DNA of 64,000 nt from CAVSWT01 sp963782985 (GCA_963782985.1 CAWALU010000003.1:248001-312000), one strand, 5' to 3'. Positions 37,006-45,446 are shown, counted from the stretch's first letter. Numbers and translations: made by a program. Notes: generated by a model from the letters alone, not told the origin.

Positions 37006-37863
37006 ATGATAAAAACTTTAATAATAATTTTATTGACTCAAACAAGTTTTCTTTTTGCACAGCAGGGAATAAAACGATTAACCGAAATGCAAAAAATATT
37101 TTTTGTTTCAGAATCTGCCGGGCTTGCATCAACAAGCTATAACCCGGCTGCTATGAGTATTAGAAGTGATAATCACGGCGTTATAGTTGGCTATGATTTT
37201 GATGAAATAAAAATTCAAGGGAACACTTCTGTATTTTTTGCGTTGGGAAATATCGGGATATCTTACCAGGACGTATACAACATAAATAATATTCGTCTTC
37301 AAAATTACTCTGTAAATTTATCTATAGGCAATAAATATTTTTCAATCGGAACAATAAATCGTTATACAACCGCTATATATAATTATAACAAACAAAATAA
37401 ATATTCTTTTGACGCAGGTATAATTTTAAGGCCTTCTAGTTTTCTTACATTTGGTTTACTTGCAAGAAATCTTGGAGAGATTCGCTTTGAAAGTCTGAAT
37501 TATATCAGAAATTACACTGCCGGTATTGGCCTTACTTTTTTGGATCAAACACTTGACCTATATGCCGATATAAATTTTCAAGATAATTCAAAGGCAGATG
37601 ATATAGCCGCAACTATTGGGTTGGTTATTGTCCCTTTAAATTTACTTGAGTTTCGCGGAGGCGTTAGTCTTAATCCTGATGATATAATTTATTTAAGAGA
37701 GAACGATCCTAAAATAATCAATCTTAAATACGAAGCATTTCTCTCTGCCGGTTTTTTAATTAAAGATGCTATAAGAATTACGGTAGGTTCACGATTTAAT
37801 GACAAAGGCGAACAGGCAAGATTTTTTACCGTATTAGGTTTTCCATTATCTAAATCAAAATAA
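37006..37863 (+). CDS. Outer-membrane barrel protein, PorV/FadL-like
   Basis: 285 aa with signal peptide (LIIILLTQTSFLFAQ). Start ATG at 37006; a GTG one codon upstream also exists. The plug-like N-terminal part ESAGLASTSYNPAAMS resembles the NPA motif of FadL/PorV-type barrels, followed by alternating strands (SVFFALGNIGISYQD, LTFGLLARNLGEIRFE, YTAGIGLTFLDQTLDLYAD) and a C-terminal strand ending near FPLSKSK. PorV/PorQ-like proteins in this phylum take part in type IX secretion, but the similarity seen here is only general. Last gene of the surface run. Confidence 0.8.
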   Translation: MIKTLIIILLTQTSFLFAQQGIKRLTEMQKIFFVSESAGLASTSYNPAAMSIRSDNHGVIVGYDFDEIKIQGNTSVFFALGNIGISYQDVYNINNIRLQNYSVNLSIGNKYFSIGTINRYTTAIYNYNKQNKYSFDAGIILRPSSFLTFGLLARNLGEIRFESLNYIRNYTAGIGLTFLDQTLDLYADINFQDNSKADDIAATIGLVIVPLNLLEFRGGVSLNPDDIIYLRENDPKIINLKYEAFLSAGFLIKDAIRITVGSRFNDKGEQARFFTVLGFPLSKSK

Positions 37864-37881
37864 ATTTTTTAGCAGATAAGT

Positions 37882-38559
37882 TTACTTTTTATTATCCACC
37901 ATCAACACAAACTCCCCTTTTAAATTTCTTTGTTCTGCAACCTTTAAAATTTCTTCTGCCGTTCCTCTAAAAAATCTTTCGTCTTTCATTGTTAATTCAA
38001 ATGCGACTACAATTCTTTTATTCTTTCCAAAGACTTTTACTACATCAGCTAAAAGCGCTTTTAATCTGTAAGGTGTATCGAGCAAAACAATAACTTCAGT
38101 AATATTTTTTAGACCATAAAGCTGCGATCTTCTTTCATCCTTTTTTGGTGAAAGCCAGCCGTAGTAATAAAATTTTTCAAAGTCCAAACCTGAACCAATT
38201 AAAGCAGATAAAAGAGAGTTGGCTCCCGGCACCGGAACAATTTGAATATTTTGAGAGATACAAACTTCAACTAATAGATGTCCAGGATCAGAAAATAAAG
38301 GAGTCCCACAATCCGAAATTAATGCAACTGAATTTGCTTCTAGAATTTTCAACAAGAGATCATTAACAATTTCTTTTTCATTGTGTTCATTTAAAGCAAT
38401 TAATTCCTTTTCAATTTGAAATTGAGAAAGCAGCCTTCTTGCTTCTTTGTATTCTTCGCAAATTATAAAATCGCATTCTTTTAAAATGTTCAAAGCTCGG
38501 ATTGTTATATCATCATAGTTGCCAATTGGAGTGGAGACGAGAAATAAAGTTTTATTCAT
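37882..38559 (-). CDS. rsmI: RsmI-family 16S rRNA 2'-O-methyltransferase (short form)
   Basis: Tetrapyrrole-methylase fold enzyme, expected to 2'-O-methylate C1402 of 16S rRNA. 225 aa, shorter than the 280-290 aa of most RsmI, lacking the C-terminal domain. Signatures: LFLVSTPIGNYDDITIRAL, CEEYKEARRLL, SDCGTPLFSDPGHLLV, VPGANSLLSALIGSG and FYYYGWLSPKK. In most RsmI the motif after ALI is SGLP and after GFLP is RK; SGLD and GWLSPKK here are close variants. Divergent from the HipBST operon. Its own upstream region is the 198-base gap containing three HipB-like operators. Confidence 0.88.
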   Translation of the reverse strand: MNKTLFLVSTPIGNYDDITIRALNILKECDFIICEEYKEARRLLSQFQIEKELIALNEHNEKEIVNDLLLKILEANSVALISDCGTPLFSDPGHLLVEVCISQNIQIVPVPGANSLLSALIGSGLDFEKFYYYGWLSPKKDERRSQLYGLKNITEVIVLLDTPYRLKALLADVVKVFGKNKRIVVAFELTMKDERFFRGTAEEILKVAEQRNLKGEFVLMVDNKK

Positions 38560-38596
38560 AATTATACTCTTTAAATCACTTTCAATTTAATATTAT

Positions 38597-38614
38597 TTAC
38601 TGTTATAACAATAA
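38597..38614. promoter_or_regulatory. Operator-like palindrome 1 upstream of hipB
   Basis: TTACTG-TTATAA-CAATAA. It shares the core TTACTNTTATARCA with two further copies 70 and 71 bases apart up to the hipB start; arms match with one mismatch. Likely bound by the HipB dimer for autoregulation (inference). Confidence 0.6.
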
Positions 38615-38666
38615 ATATCTATTATTATCAGAGAAACTAATCCTTTTTAGTCATATTCGCACATAA

Positions 38667-38684
38667 TTACTGTTATAGCAGTAA
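38667..38684. promoter_or_regulatory. Operator-like palindrome 2 upstream of hipB
   Basis: TTACTG-TTATAG-CAGTAA, the most perfect of the three, with arms extendable to AATTACTG/CAGTAATT (38665-38686). Centred 70 bases from copy 1. Confidence 0.65.
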
Positions 38685-38737
38685 TTTATCTTGATTATTT
38701 AAAAATTAAACCATAAGTTGCTTGTAAAGCAAAATAT

Positions 38738-38755
38738 TTACTTTTATAACAAAAA
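38738..38755. promoter_or_regulatory. Operator-like palindrome 3 abutting hipB start
   Basis: TTACTTTTATAACAAAAA, a weaker copy of the same core, ending two bases before the hipB ATG at 38758. HipB binding here would also block translation initiation or an overlapping promoter (inference). Confidence 0.5.
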
Positions 38756-38757
38756 TT

Positions 38758-38994
38758 ATGGACATAAAAATAATAGGAAAAATAATTTCTTTTCACCGAA
38801 AAAAAAGTGGATTAACCCAAAAACAATTAGCTGATTTAGCTGGTGTAGGTAAATCAGTTGTATTCGATGCTGAAAAGGGGAAAGAAACAATTCAGCTTAA
38901 TTCTTTAACAAAAATTCTTGACGTCTTAAATATAACGATTGAATTTAAAAGTCCCCTAATGCATGTGATGGAAAAGGAAAATGAAGAAAGCTAA
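38758..38994 (+). CDS. hipB: HipB-type HTH antitoxin/autorepressor
   Basis: 78 aa XRE-family DNA-binding protein: GLTQKQLADLAGVGKSVVFDAEKGK is the helix-turn-helix (about 18-42), followed by NSLTKILDVLNITIEF as in HipB. It is the first gene of a hipB-hipS-hipT operon, and overlaps hipS by 14 bases. Role: operator binding and part of the tripartite complex restraining the HipT kinase. Three copies of a palindrome precede it (38597-38755). There is no recognisable C-terminal degradation tail beyond the acidic MEKENEES. Confidence 0.92.
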   Translation: MDIKIIGKIISFHRKKSGLTQKQLADLAGVGKSVVFDAEKGKETIQLNSLTKILDVLNITIEFKSPLMHVMEKENEES

Positions 38995-39292
38995 AATTTA
39001 CAATTTCGGAAAATTCAGCGGCCGCTTAATTGAAGTCGAAAAAAGCAAGAAATATAAATTCATATATGAAGATGATTATGATGGCCCGCCGGTATCTTTA
39101 ACATTACCGCTTACCAAAAAGAAATATGAGTTTGAACAATTCCCGCCCTTCTTTGAAGGGCTTTTACCAGAAGGAATGCAATTAGAAGCTTTAGTAAGGC
39201 AGACAAAAACCGACCGGAATGATTTCTTTTCTATACTTGTAATTACGGGAAAAGATTTGGTTGGCTCGGTAACTGTTGAGGAGGAAGAATGA
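38981..39292 (+). CDS. hipS: HipS, separate N-terminal HipA-like subunit
   Basis: 103 aa, equivalent to the N-terminal subdomain of HipA (YIYEDDYDGPPVSLTLPL ... PPFFEGLLPEGMQ ... DFFSILVITGKDLVGSVTVEE) but encoded as its own gene. This split is the hallmark of the tripartite HipBST systems studied in enteropathogenic E. coli, where HipS, and not HipB, is the main antitoxin (established knowledge of that system). Here the same order and coupling occur: it overlaps hipB by 14 bases and hipT by four. Confidence 0.88.
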   Translation: MKKAKIYNFGKFSGRLIEVEKSKKYKFIYEDDYDGPPVSLTLPLTKKKYEFEQFPPFFEGLLPEGMQLEALVRQTKTDRNDFFSILVITGKDLVGSVTVEEEE

Positions 39293-40218
39293 ATATCTGC
39301 CCCATTACTTACGAACCATGCGGTGATAAAAAATATTCATTGGAAGGATTAAAATTACTTTCACGAAATTTAAATGAATTAAGAGACCTTCCATTATCGC
39401 AAGAAGAACAATTAAAAGAAGCAGCTGTTAGAGCCGTAAAAATGTCGATACAAGGGGTTCAGCCAAAGCTTAGTTCAAAATTAAATGTAAAAGAAAATCG
39501 TTTTGATATCGTCGACACCGGAGGTGAATATATTTTAAAGCCCCAAAGTAATTTTTATTCAGAGCTTCCGGAGAACGAAGATTTAACGATGCGCCTTGCA
39601 AAATTAGTCGGTATTGAAATCCCAATTCACGGATTGGTTTATTCTGTTGATAATAGAATGACATATTTCATAAAACGATTTGACCGCTACGGTAAAAACA
39701 AAAAACTATCACTTGAAGATTTTGCACAATTAGCGGAGCGAAGCAGAGAAACAAAGTATGATTACAGCATGGAAAAAATTGTAACAATAATTGATACTTT
39801 TTGCACTTTCCCTTTGATTGAAAAAGTAAAATTGTTCAGACTTACTATTTTTAATTTTATAGTCGGCAATGAAGACATGCACTTGAAAAATTATTCTTTG
39901 ATAACAAAAAACGATAAAGTTGAATTGAGTCCTGCTTATGATTTATTAAATACAACCATTGCACTTCCGGCAGCACAGGAAGAAATTGCGCTTCCGTTGG
40001 CAGGCAAGAAAAGAAATTTAAATTCAAAAGTATTAATTGATTATTGGGGGAAAGAAAGACTGAAGTTAAATGATTCTGTTATTTCTAATGTATTAAATAA
40101 ATTTTCTGAAGTAATAAATGAATGGGAAAGATTAATCAACGTATGTTTTTTATCGGATCAAATGAAAGAAAAATATTTTAACTTAGTTAAAGTAAGAAAA
40201 GAAAAAATCGGATTATAA
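39289..40218 (+). CDS. hipT: HipT, HipA-like Ser/Thr kinase toxin
   Basis: 309 aa kinase without the N-terminal subdomain, which is supplied by the upstream HipS gene. Visible: the Gly-rich loop MSIQGVQPKLS (S53, residue 55 is Gln where the enteric HipT has an SxS autophosphorylation pair), ATP Lys in YILKPQ (K84), catalytic GNEDMHLKN (D196, N201) and Mg-binding LSPAYDLLN (D218). In E. coli O127, HipT phosphorylates TrpS; the target here is unknown. Its end overlaps the convergent HAD gene by six bases. Full and intact. Confidence 0.9.
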   Translation: MNICPITYEPCGDKKYSLEGLKLLSRNLNELRDLPLSQEEQLKEAAVRAVKMSIQGVQPKLSSKLNVKENRFDIVDTGGEYILKPQSNFYSELPENEDLTMRLAKLVGIEIPIHGLVYSVDNRMTYFIKRFDRYGKNKKLSLEDFAQLAERSRETKYDYSMEKIVTIIDTFCTFPLIEKVKLFRLTIFNFIVGNEDMHLKNYSLITKNDKVELSPAYDLLNTTIALPAAQEEIALPLAGKKRNLNSKVLIDYWGKERLKLNDSVISNVLNKFSEVINEWERLINVCFLSDQMKEKYFNLVKVRKEKIGL

Positions 40219-40812
40219 GCTGATCATATATTTCATCATCTCCTTCTTTAAATCTTCAGCATCTATAAAATGAATTACATTTATTCCAAGTTCTTTTGCA
40301 AATGAAATGTTAGTTGTGCTGTCATCTATAAATAAACATTCAGAAGGAGTTAATGAATTTTCTTTTAATACAAACTCAAGTGCGCTTTTACTTTTTTTAG
40401 TAGACTTTATTTGAAATGAGAAATAAATTTTATTGAAAACTGAAAGAAAGTCGTGTGAGTTATAAACGTGTTCAACCCACTCAGCACAATGGTCGGAAAG
40501 TAGAATCAAGTTATAATTATTGGAAAGTTTAAATAGAATTTCTTTTGTACCTTTTATTTCATTAAGCAGATTTTGCCTGATCTCTTTTTTAATGATTTCT
40601 TTTTCAATATTCCAATCGCTCGCTAAAATTATTTCATCCAAATAAAAATCTTCTGTAATATCACCAAGCATTAAGTTTTGTAAAGAATTACCGCAAAAAT
40701 ATTCTGCAATTATTTTTTCATCAACGTTAAGTATTGGTGCAAGTCTTTTTTCAATTCCATAAACACCTGAAATAAATACTTCTGACAAATCAAAAATTAT
40801 ATGTTTGATCAT
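40213..40812 (-). CDS. HAD-superfamily hydrolase (subfamily IA)
   Basis: 199 aa from the ATG at 40812 (MIKHIIFDLSEVF); a longer frame adds 17 untypical residues. HAD motifs: I FDLSEV (nucleophile Asp 8; the usual second Asp is Ser, as in other FDLG-type relatives), II LLSDH, III a Lys in IKSTKKSK, IV FIDDSTTN. Likely a sugar- or nucleotide-phosphate phosphatase of the YihX type; substrate unknown. Convergent with hipT and overlapping its end. Confidence 0.85.
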   Translation of the reverse strand: MIKHIIFDLSEVFISGVYGIEKRLAPILNVDEKIIAEYFCGNSLQNLMLGDITEDFYLDEIILASDWNIEKEIIKKEIRQNLLNEIKGTKEILFKLSNNYNLILLSDHCAEWVEHVYNSHDFLSVFNKIYFSFQIKSTKKSKSALEFVLKENSLTPSECLFIDDSTTNISFAKELGINVIHFIDAEDLKKEMMKYMISL

Positions 40813-40865
40813 TTTATTATTAAACTTTTCAATATTGGGAAAATTGAGATGAGTGAATTTCAAGA

Positions 40866-40942
40866 ATTGTCATTTCGACCGAAGGGAGAAATCTTGCATG
40901 CTTAAAAGATTTCTCAGTCGAAGACTCCTTCGAAATGACAAT
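40866..40942. repeat. ATTGTCATTTCG inverted-repeat element (hairpin)
   Basis: ATTGTCATTTCG (40866-40877) and CGAAATGACAAT (40931-40942) are perfect 12-base inverted arms, with a second pair GAGAAATCTT/AAGATTTCTC inside. The motif, with the variant TTCGACCGAAGGGAGAAATCT in its left half, is one I know as a common intergenic repeat in Bacteroidota. It could act as a bidirectional terminator between the HAD gene start region and proS end; both genes are on the minus strand. Confidence 0.8.
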
Positions 40943-40962
40943 CGATCTGTTTATAATTAATG

Positions 40963-42650
40963 CTACTTTAAAATTTCTTTCAGCTTTTCTTTCAAATCAT
41001 CTAAACCAATATCCATTCTTTCACCGGTAGCACGTACTTTTATCTCAACTTTATTCTCTTTTAATTTTCTGTCGCCTACAATAATTTGTACAGGCATGCC
41101 GAGCAAATCAGCATCGTTAAATTTTACTCCGGCTTGCGCATCGGATCTGTCATCGAATAAAACATCATAGCCATCTTTCTTTAATTCATCATATAATTTT
41201 TCCGCGGTAGAGGTTACTTTTTCATTTTTCATATTCAACCCAAAATATGAATTTGAAAAGGAGCCAAAGTTTTATCCCACACAATTCCATTTTCATCATG
41301 ATGCTGTTCAAGATAGCAGGCCATTACACGCTCAACTCCAATTCCATAGCTGCCCATAATTAATGGATTTTCTTTCCCGTTTTCATCAAGAAAATTTGCA
41401 CCCATGGAAACTGAGTATTTTGTTCCTAACTTAAAAATATGTCCAAGTTCAATTGCTGTAAATACATCTAATTTTTTATCACACTTTGGACAACCTTCTC
41501 CTGCTTTAACAATTCGCAAGTCGGCATACTCAATATTCGGAACATCACGTCTTAAATCTATTCCGCCAATATGATAATCATTTTCATTTGCTCCGCTGAA
41601 CATGTTGTTTGCTTCTTCCAATTTTAAGTCGGCAATTATTTTACCATAAAATTTTATTGGTCCTATTGAACCAGCATCAGCGCCTGTAATTTCTTTTAGT
41701 TCTTCTGGATGCCCTGGACGAACATTTCCTCCTAAAATTTTTTCAAGCTTGGTTTCATTCACTTCATCATTGCCAAGCATTAAAATTAAAACCGGTTCGC
41801 CATTGTGAATGTAAACTCTGGATTTTGCGCATTGAGTTTCATCGATTTTTAGGAACTCACAAAGCTCATCAATAGAATGAATATTTGGAGTATGTATCTT
41901 TTTTAACTCTTCACTTTTTTCATCCCTTTTCTTAGCTTCAACATTTGAAGTTGCAACTTCCACGTTAGCAGCGTATCCACAGTTTTCGCAATAAGCAACA
42001 GTATCTTCGCCGGCTTCTGATTTAACCATAAATTCTTCTGAACCCGTTCCGCCCATTGCGCCGCTTGAAGCACCAACTACAAAATATTTTAATCCGCAGC
42101 GGTCAAAAATATTTCTGTACGCTTTATCGTGAAGTCCATAAGCCACATCCAAATCTTCATAAGATTTATCGAATGTGTAAGCATCTTTCATTAAAAACTG
42201 TCTGCCTCTAATGACACCGCTTCTTGGACGCGCTTCATTTCTAAATTTGGTTTGAATTTGATACCAAATCTGCGGAAGGTCTTTATAAGATTTTAAAACA
42301 TTTCTTGCGTGGTAAGTCATAATTTCTTCGTGTGTCGGAGCTAAAACATACTCACGATTTTTAACTTGAAATAATATATCTCCAAAAGATTCAACTCTTC
42401 CGGTTTCTTCCCAAATTTCCTTTGGATTTAATGCAGGCAAATGAAATTCCTGTCCGCCGATTGCATTCATTTCTTCGCGGATTATTTCACTTATTTTTCT
42501 GATGACTATATATCCAACCGGAAGAAACGAATAAATCCCGGCAGACAACATTCTAATTAAACCTGCACGAAGCATTAGAATATGGCTGGTTACTACAGCA
42601 TCATTCGGGACTTCTTTAAGAGTTGGAATAAATGATTTACTAAATTTCAT
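40963..42650 (-). CDS. proS: Prolyl-tRNA synthetase, frameshifted as read
   Basis: Charges tRNA-Pro with proline. Frame 1 (42650-41235) carries class II motifs (LPVGYIVIRKISEIIREEM, LAPTHEEI, KFRNEARPRSGVIRGRQFLMKDAYTF), an editing-type insertion, and GSYGIGVERVMACYLEQHHDENGIVW. It ends at a TGA just after the APFQIHIL motif, whereas the anticodon-binding domain (TSTAEKLYDELKKDGYDVLFDDRSDAQAGVKFNDADLLG) continues in another frame from 41238 to 40963. The two rejoin with one added G at about 41243, giving APFQIHILGLNMKN, about 562 aa. The gene is essential, so a sequence error is the likeliest reason. A second proS 5' end lies at 45401-45473. Confidence 0.9.
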
Positions 42651-42762
42651 GACTGCCTTTTTATAATATTTTGTTTGAATTGTAGAGCAAAATGAATTAC
42701 AAAAATATGGATTTGAGGAGGCTATTCAAAATAGGTTTTGGAAGGACCTTTTATTTAAGTAG
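42580..42762. repeat. Left copy of a diverged direct repeat (proS 5' end and promoter)
   Basis: This segment (first 24 codons of proS plus about 110 upstream bases) aligns with 45401-45585 in the same orientation. The first 24 codons encode the same protein in both, with synonymous changes (for instance ACTCTT versus ACTTTA); the upstream part is conserved more loosely (AAAAATA.GGATTTGA / AAAAATAAAGATTTGA, then TCAAAATAGG). Confidence 0.8.
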
Positions 42763-42960
42763 AGTCCCTTATGGAAAGATCATATTTAAATAAAGCAAGT
42801 AAATATCATATTTATTTATTGTTATTGCCGTGAATAATAAGTTAGCGGTCATTGCTAATAAAAGCCTTCAACTTGTTTTCATTACCAATTACCAATATAT
42901 TTGAATTAATACCGCTTCAAGCGCGTGAATGTTTTTTTTCAACTTAAAAGCGATAGCCAA

Positions 42961-44142
42961 ATGATGCATATATCAGATAACTCATCATTCCTAAGAACTA
43001 TCATAATATTCATTATAGTTATTTCGACTTCATCTTCGCTTGCGCAAGAAATCACTAATCCTGATTCACTTTCCAAAAACTCGTCCCATTTAGACAAGAA
43101 AGATCATGAAGTGCCGAAGGGGAGCAATGTGCACAAGCTTTTACAGGGATTGCCCATTGCCGCATTTAGCCCAGGCGGAGAAAAAGAAAAAGCATTGCAA
43201 GATTTTATGAAGGAACAGAAAGTAGCCGGCTTCCTCATTTTACAGAATGGAAAGATCCGTTTGGAACGCTACGCTCTTGGGCACAGCGAAGCGAACCTAT
43301 GGTCGTCACTGTCTGTTGCAAAATCAGTAACGAGCACCCTCGTGGGGGTCGCCATCAAGGATGGTTACATCAAAAGTGTGGACGACTACGTAACGGACTA
43401 TATCCCGGATTTAAAAGGGAGCGCCTACGATAGCGTGACCATCCGCCATTTATTGACTATGACCGCCGGCGTACGATGGAACGAGAACTATAGTGATCCG
43501 AATTCTGACATTGCCAGATTTGATACAGATTCGATTGAACCGGGCATGAATGCAACAGTAAGTTATATGCGGAGTTTGCCGGCCGAAGCAGAGCCTGGCA
43601 AAAAATTTAAGTATAGTACAGGTGAAACGCATCTGCTTGGGGTCCTTATCAGCTCAGCTACTCATCAAACCTTATCTCACTACCTTTCCTCCAAGATCTG
43701 GATTCCTTACGGTATGGAGCAGACAGCCACCTGGAGACTGGATCGAACCGGGCAGGAAATGGCAGGCTGTTGTCTTCAAATGCGGCTCCGTGATTTTGCA
43801 AGGTTCGGACAATTTGTTCTCGAAGACGGGCGCATCAATGGTGAATCCATTGTTCCCGATGATTGGTTCAAGACAGCGACACATATACAAGTACCGCTTT
43901 GGCCCGGTGGGGGCTATGGATTCGGATGGTGGATTTTTAATGGCAGTAGTTTCGAGGCACTAGGGATTTATGGCCAGATGATCCATATTGACCCTGCTAG
44001 ACGACTAGTGATTGCAGTTAACAGTGCATGGCCGGAGGCTGAGAGTAACGAGCGGCATTTAGCTGTCGCCAATTTTCTGAGATCTATTGAAAGCGAAATT
44101 GACAAAGAGGGGAAAGACACTCGAACTGACAAAGTTCACTGA
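42961..44142 (+). CDS. Exported serine hydrolase, beta-lactamase class C family
   Basis: 393 aa from the ATG at 42961 with signal peptide (TIIIFIIVISTSSSLAQ); a GTG 12 codons upstream is possible. Class C beta-lactamase/esterase fold: the SxxK motif SVAKS (Ser 118, Lys 121 counted from this start), the second motif YSTGETHLLG in place of YxN, and GYGFGWWIFNG ... GIYGQMIHIDP in the region of the third motif. More likely an esterase or peptidase than a lactamase. Its codons are clearly more GC-rich (CTCGTGGGGGTCGCC-type runs) than neighbouring genes, so it was probably acquired. Part of the island between the two proS ends. Confidence 0.88.
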   Translation: MMHISDNSSFLRTIIIFIIVISTSSSLAQEITNPDSLSKNSSHLDKKDHEVPKGSNVHKLLQGLPIAAFSPGGEKEKALQDFMKEQKVAGFLILQNGKIRLERYALGHSEANLWSSLSVAKSVTSTLVGVAIKDGYIKSVDDYVTDYIPDLKGSAYDSVTIRHLLTMTAGVRWNENYSDPNSDIARFDTDSIEPGMNATVSYMRSLPAEAEPGKKFKYSTGETHLLGVLISSATHQTLSHYLSSKIWIPYGMEQTATWRLDRTGQEMAGCCLQMRLRDFARFGQFVLEDGRINGESIVPDDWFKTATHIQVPLWPGGGYGFGWWIFNGSSFEALGIYGQMIHIDPARRLVIAVNSAWPEAESNERHLAVANFLRSIESEIDKEGKDTRTDKVH

Positions 44143-44220
44143 TCTGTGTGCAACATCTTTACAAACAATTCAGAAAACGAAACCGCAAACCAAAAACGGA
44201 AAGACAGACAAACAAACAAC

Positions 44221-44504
44221 AATATCACATTAACTAAAACAGAAGAAGATGATTTAAACATATTTTTGAATTTCGGCTTGACAAAGAAGAAAGTTATTTA
44301 GCAGCGTTTTCATCTAAAGACCCCAACGACAAAACTGCTTATATTGAAAAGTATACAAAGCATTTAGCTAACCCAACTATAAATATGCGGAGAATAAAAG
44401 TTGGCAATTATGACTCATAGAAAGTTTTAGAGAAATGCCGTTTTGTAAAAATCGGAAAGGAGAAAGGATTTGCTAATGCTCGACCAGCAGAGATTGAAAA
44501 ATAA
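44221..44504 (+). pseudogene. GNAT acetyltransferase relic with internal deletion
   Basis: Reading frames: NITLTKTEEDDLNI (frame 1), then, after one frame change, FEFRLDKEESYLAAFSSKDPND (part), ending TINMRRIKVGNYDS and a TAG stop, followed in that frame by LEKCRFVKIGKEKGFANARPAEIEK and a final TAA. Start and end match a GNAT-type acetyltransferase, but the acetyl-CoA-binding middle is missing, so the protein would be inactive. The rest of 44143-44627 holds no other feature. Confidence 0.65.
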
Positions 44505-44627
44505 TTTATAAACTTTCAGCAATATGTAGGCTATTGTACTAAATTTTAACCTCGGAATTCTATTTAACATTTGTACTTCGAATTCCTCAACTTCACCAAG
44601 CTATGTACTAATCACAATTAGAACTAT

Positions 44628-45032
44628 ATGGATATTAAAACATATATATCAAATCAACCAATAGACAGACAAGACATATTAACAAACATCCATGAAGCAA
44701 TCATCGAAAATGATAAAAGTGTAAAAGCTGAAGTAGGATCAATGATGGGAAAAGTGATGATTGTTTATAAAGGAAAAGGTTTCATGAAATACGCGCTTGC
44801 CAGTGTTAAGAATTATATGTCGTTACATGTAATGCCCATTTATGGATCAACCATATTACACACAAAATATGAGATACTTTTAAATAAGGCAAATTTTCAA
44901 AAGGGCTGTGTCAATTTCACTAACGAGGCTGATATGCCTTTAGGAATAATTAAACAATTAATTATTGATTGTTCAGCTATCGATCTGTTGAAAATGAAGG
45001 AAGATTATTTGAAATCGCGAAAAGCTAAATAA
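44628..45032 (+). CDS. DUF1801-domain protein
   Basis: 134 aa. Recognised as the DUF1801 (YdhG-like) family, of unknown biochemical function, from RQDILTNIHEAIIEN, VGSMMGKVMIVYKGKGFMKYALA and the C-terminal IKQLIIDCSAIDL. Small soluble protein with no signal. Intact, but within the accessory island between the two proS 5' ends, with pseudogenes on both sides. Start at the ATG at 44628; no strong ribosome site. Confidence 0.8.
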   Translation: MDIKTYISNQPIDRQDILTNIHEAIIENDKSVKAEVGSMMGKVMIVYKGKGFMKYALASVKNYMSLHVMPIYGSTILHTKYEILLNKANFQKGCVNFTNEADMPLGIIKQLIIDCSAIDLLKMKEDYLKSRKAK

Positions 45033-45128
45033 CAATAAATTTCATTCCGTTTTAAGTGCCATAGCTGATTGTTCATATTAAGATTTATAAAATACGCAAT
45101 GTTGCCATTCACCAAAAAGCTTAAATAA

Positions 45129-45446
45129 ATGTTAAGAATATTAAGAACCAGCTCTGACAACCAAGATTTTATTAATCTTATAAAACAATTGGATATTTAT
45201 TTAGCAGAAAAAGACGAAAGTGAGCATTCATATTATGCGCAATTCAATAAAATTGATAAAATAAAATATGCAGTTGTTGCTTATGAAAATAATATTCCTT
45301 TAGCATGCGGCGCCATTAAAGAATATGATTCGGAAACAATGGAAGTTAAACGAATGTTCACACTGACTGAAAGCAGAGGAATAGGAATAGCTACAGAAGT
45401 ATATGGCTTGTTACTACAGCGTCATTCGGGACTTCTTTTAAAGTAG
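45129..45446 (+). pseudogene. Truncated GNAT acetyltransferase, 3' end replaced by proS copy
   Basis: The first 90 or so codons look like a GNAT enzyme (acetyl-CoA loop EVKRMFTLTESRGIGIATEVY, normally followed by about 50 more residues). After the codons for EVYGLL the sequence is the antisense of proS (right repeat copy, from 45401), so the frame ends artificially in RHSGLLLK and a stop. The acetyl-CoA-binding core is therefore cut after the Q/RxxGxG/A helix, and the protein is unlikely to function. Confidence 0.75.

Noticed and set aside
41235..41250. proS programmed frameshift as a firm claim
   Set aside because: The heptamer shape fits, but Y = G is usually inefficient and a missing base in a GGG run is simpler. 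Kept only as an alternative.
44520..44600. GGAATTC...GAATTCC palindrome before the DUF1801 gene
   Set aside because: Short and with a long loop; likely chance in AT-rich DNA.
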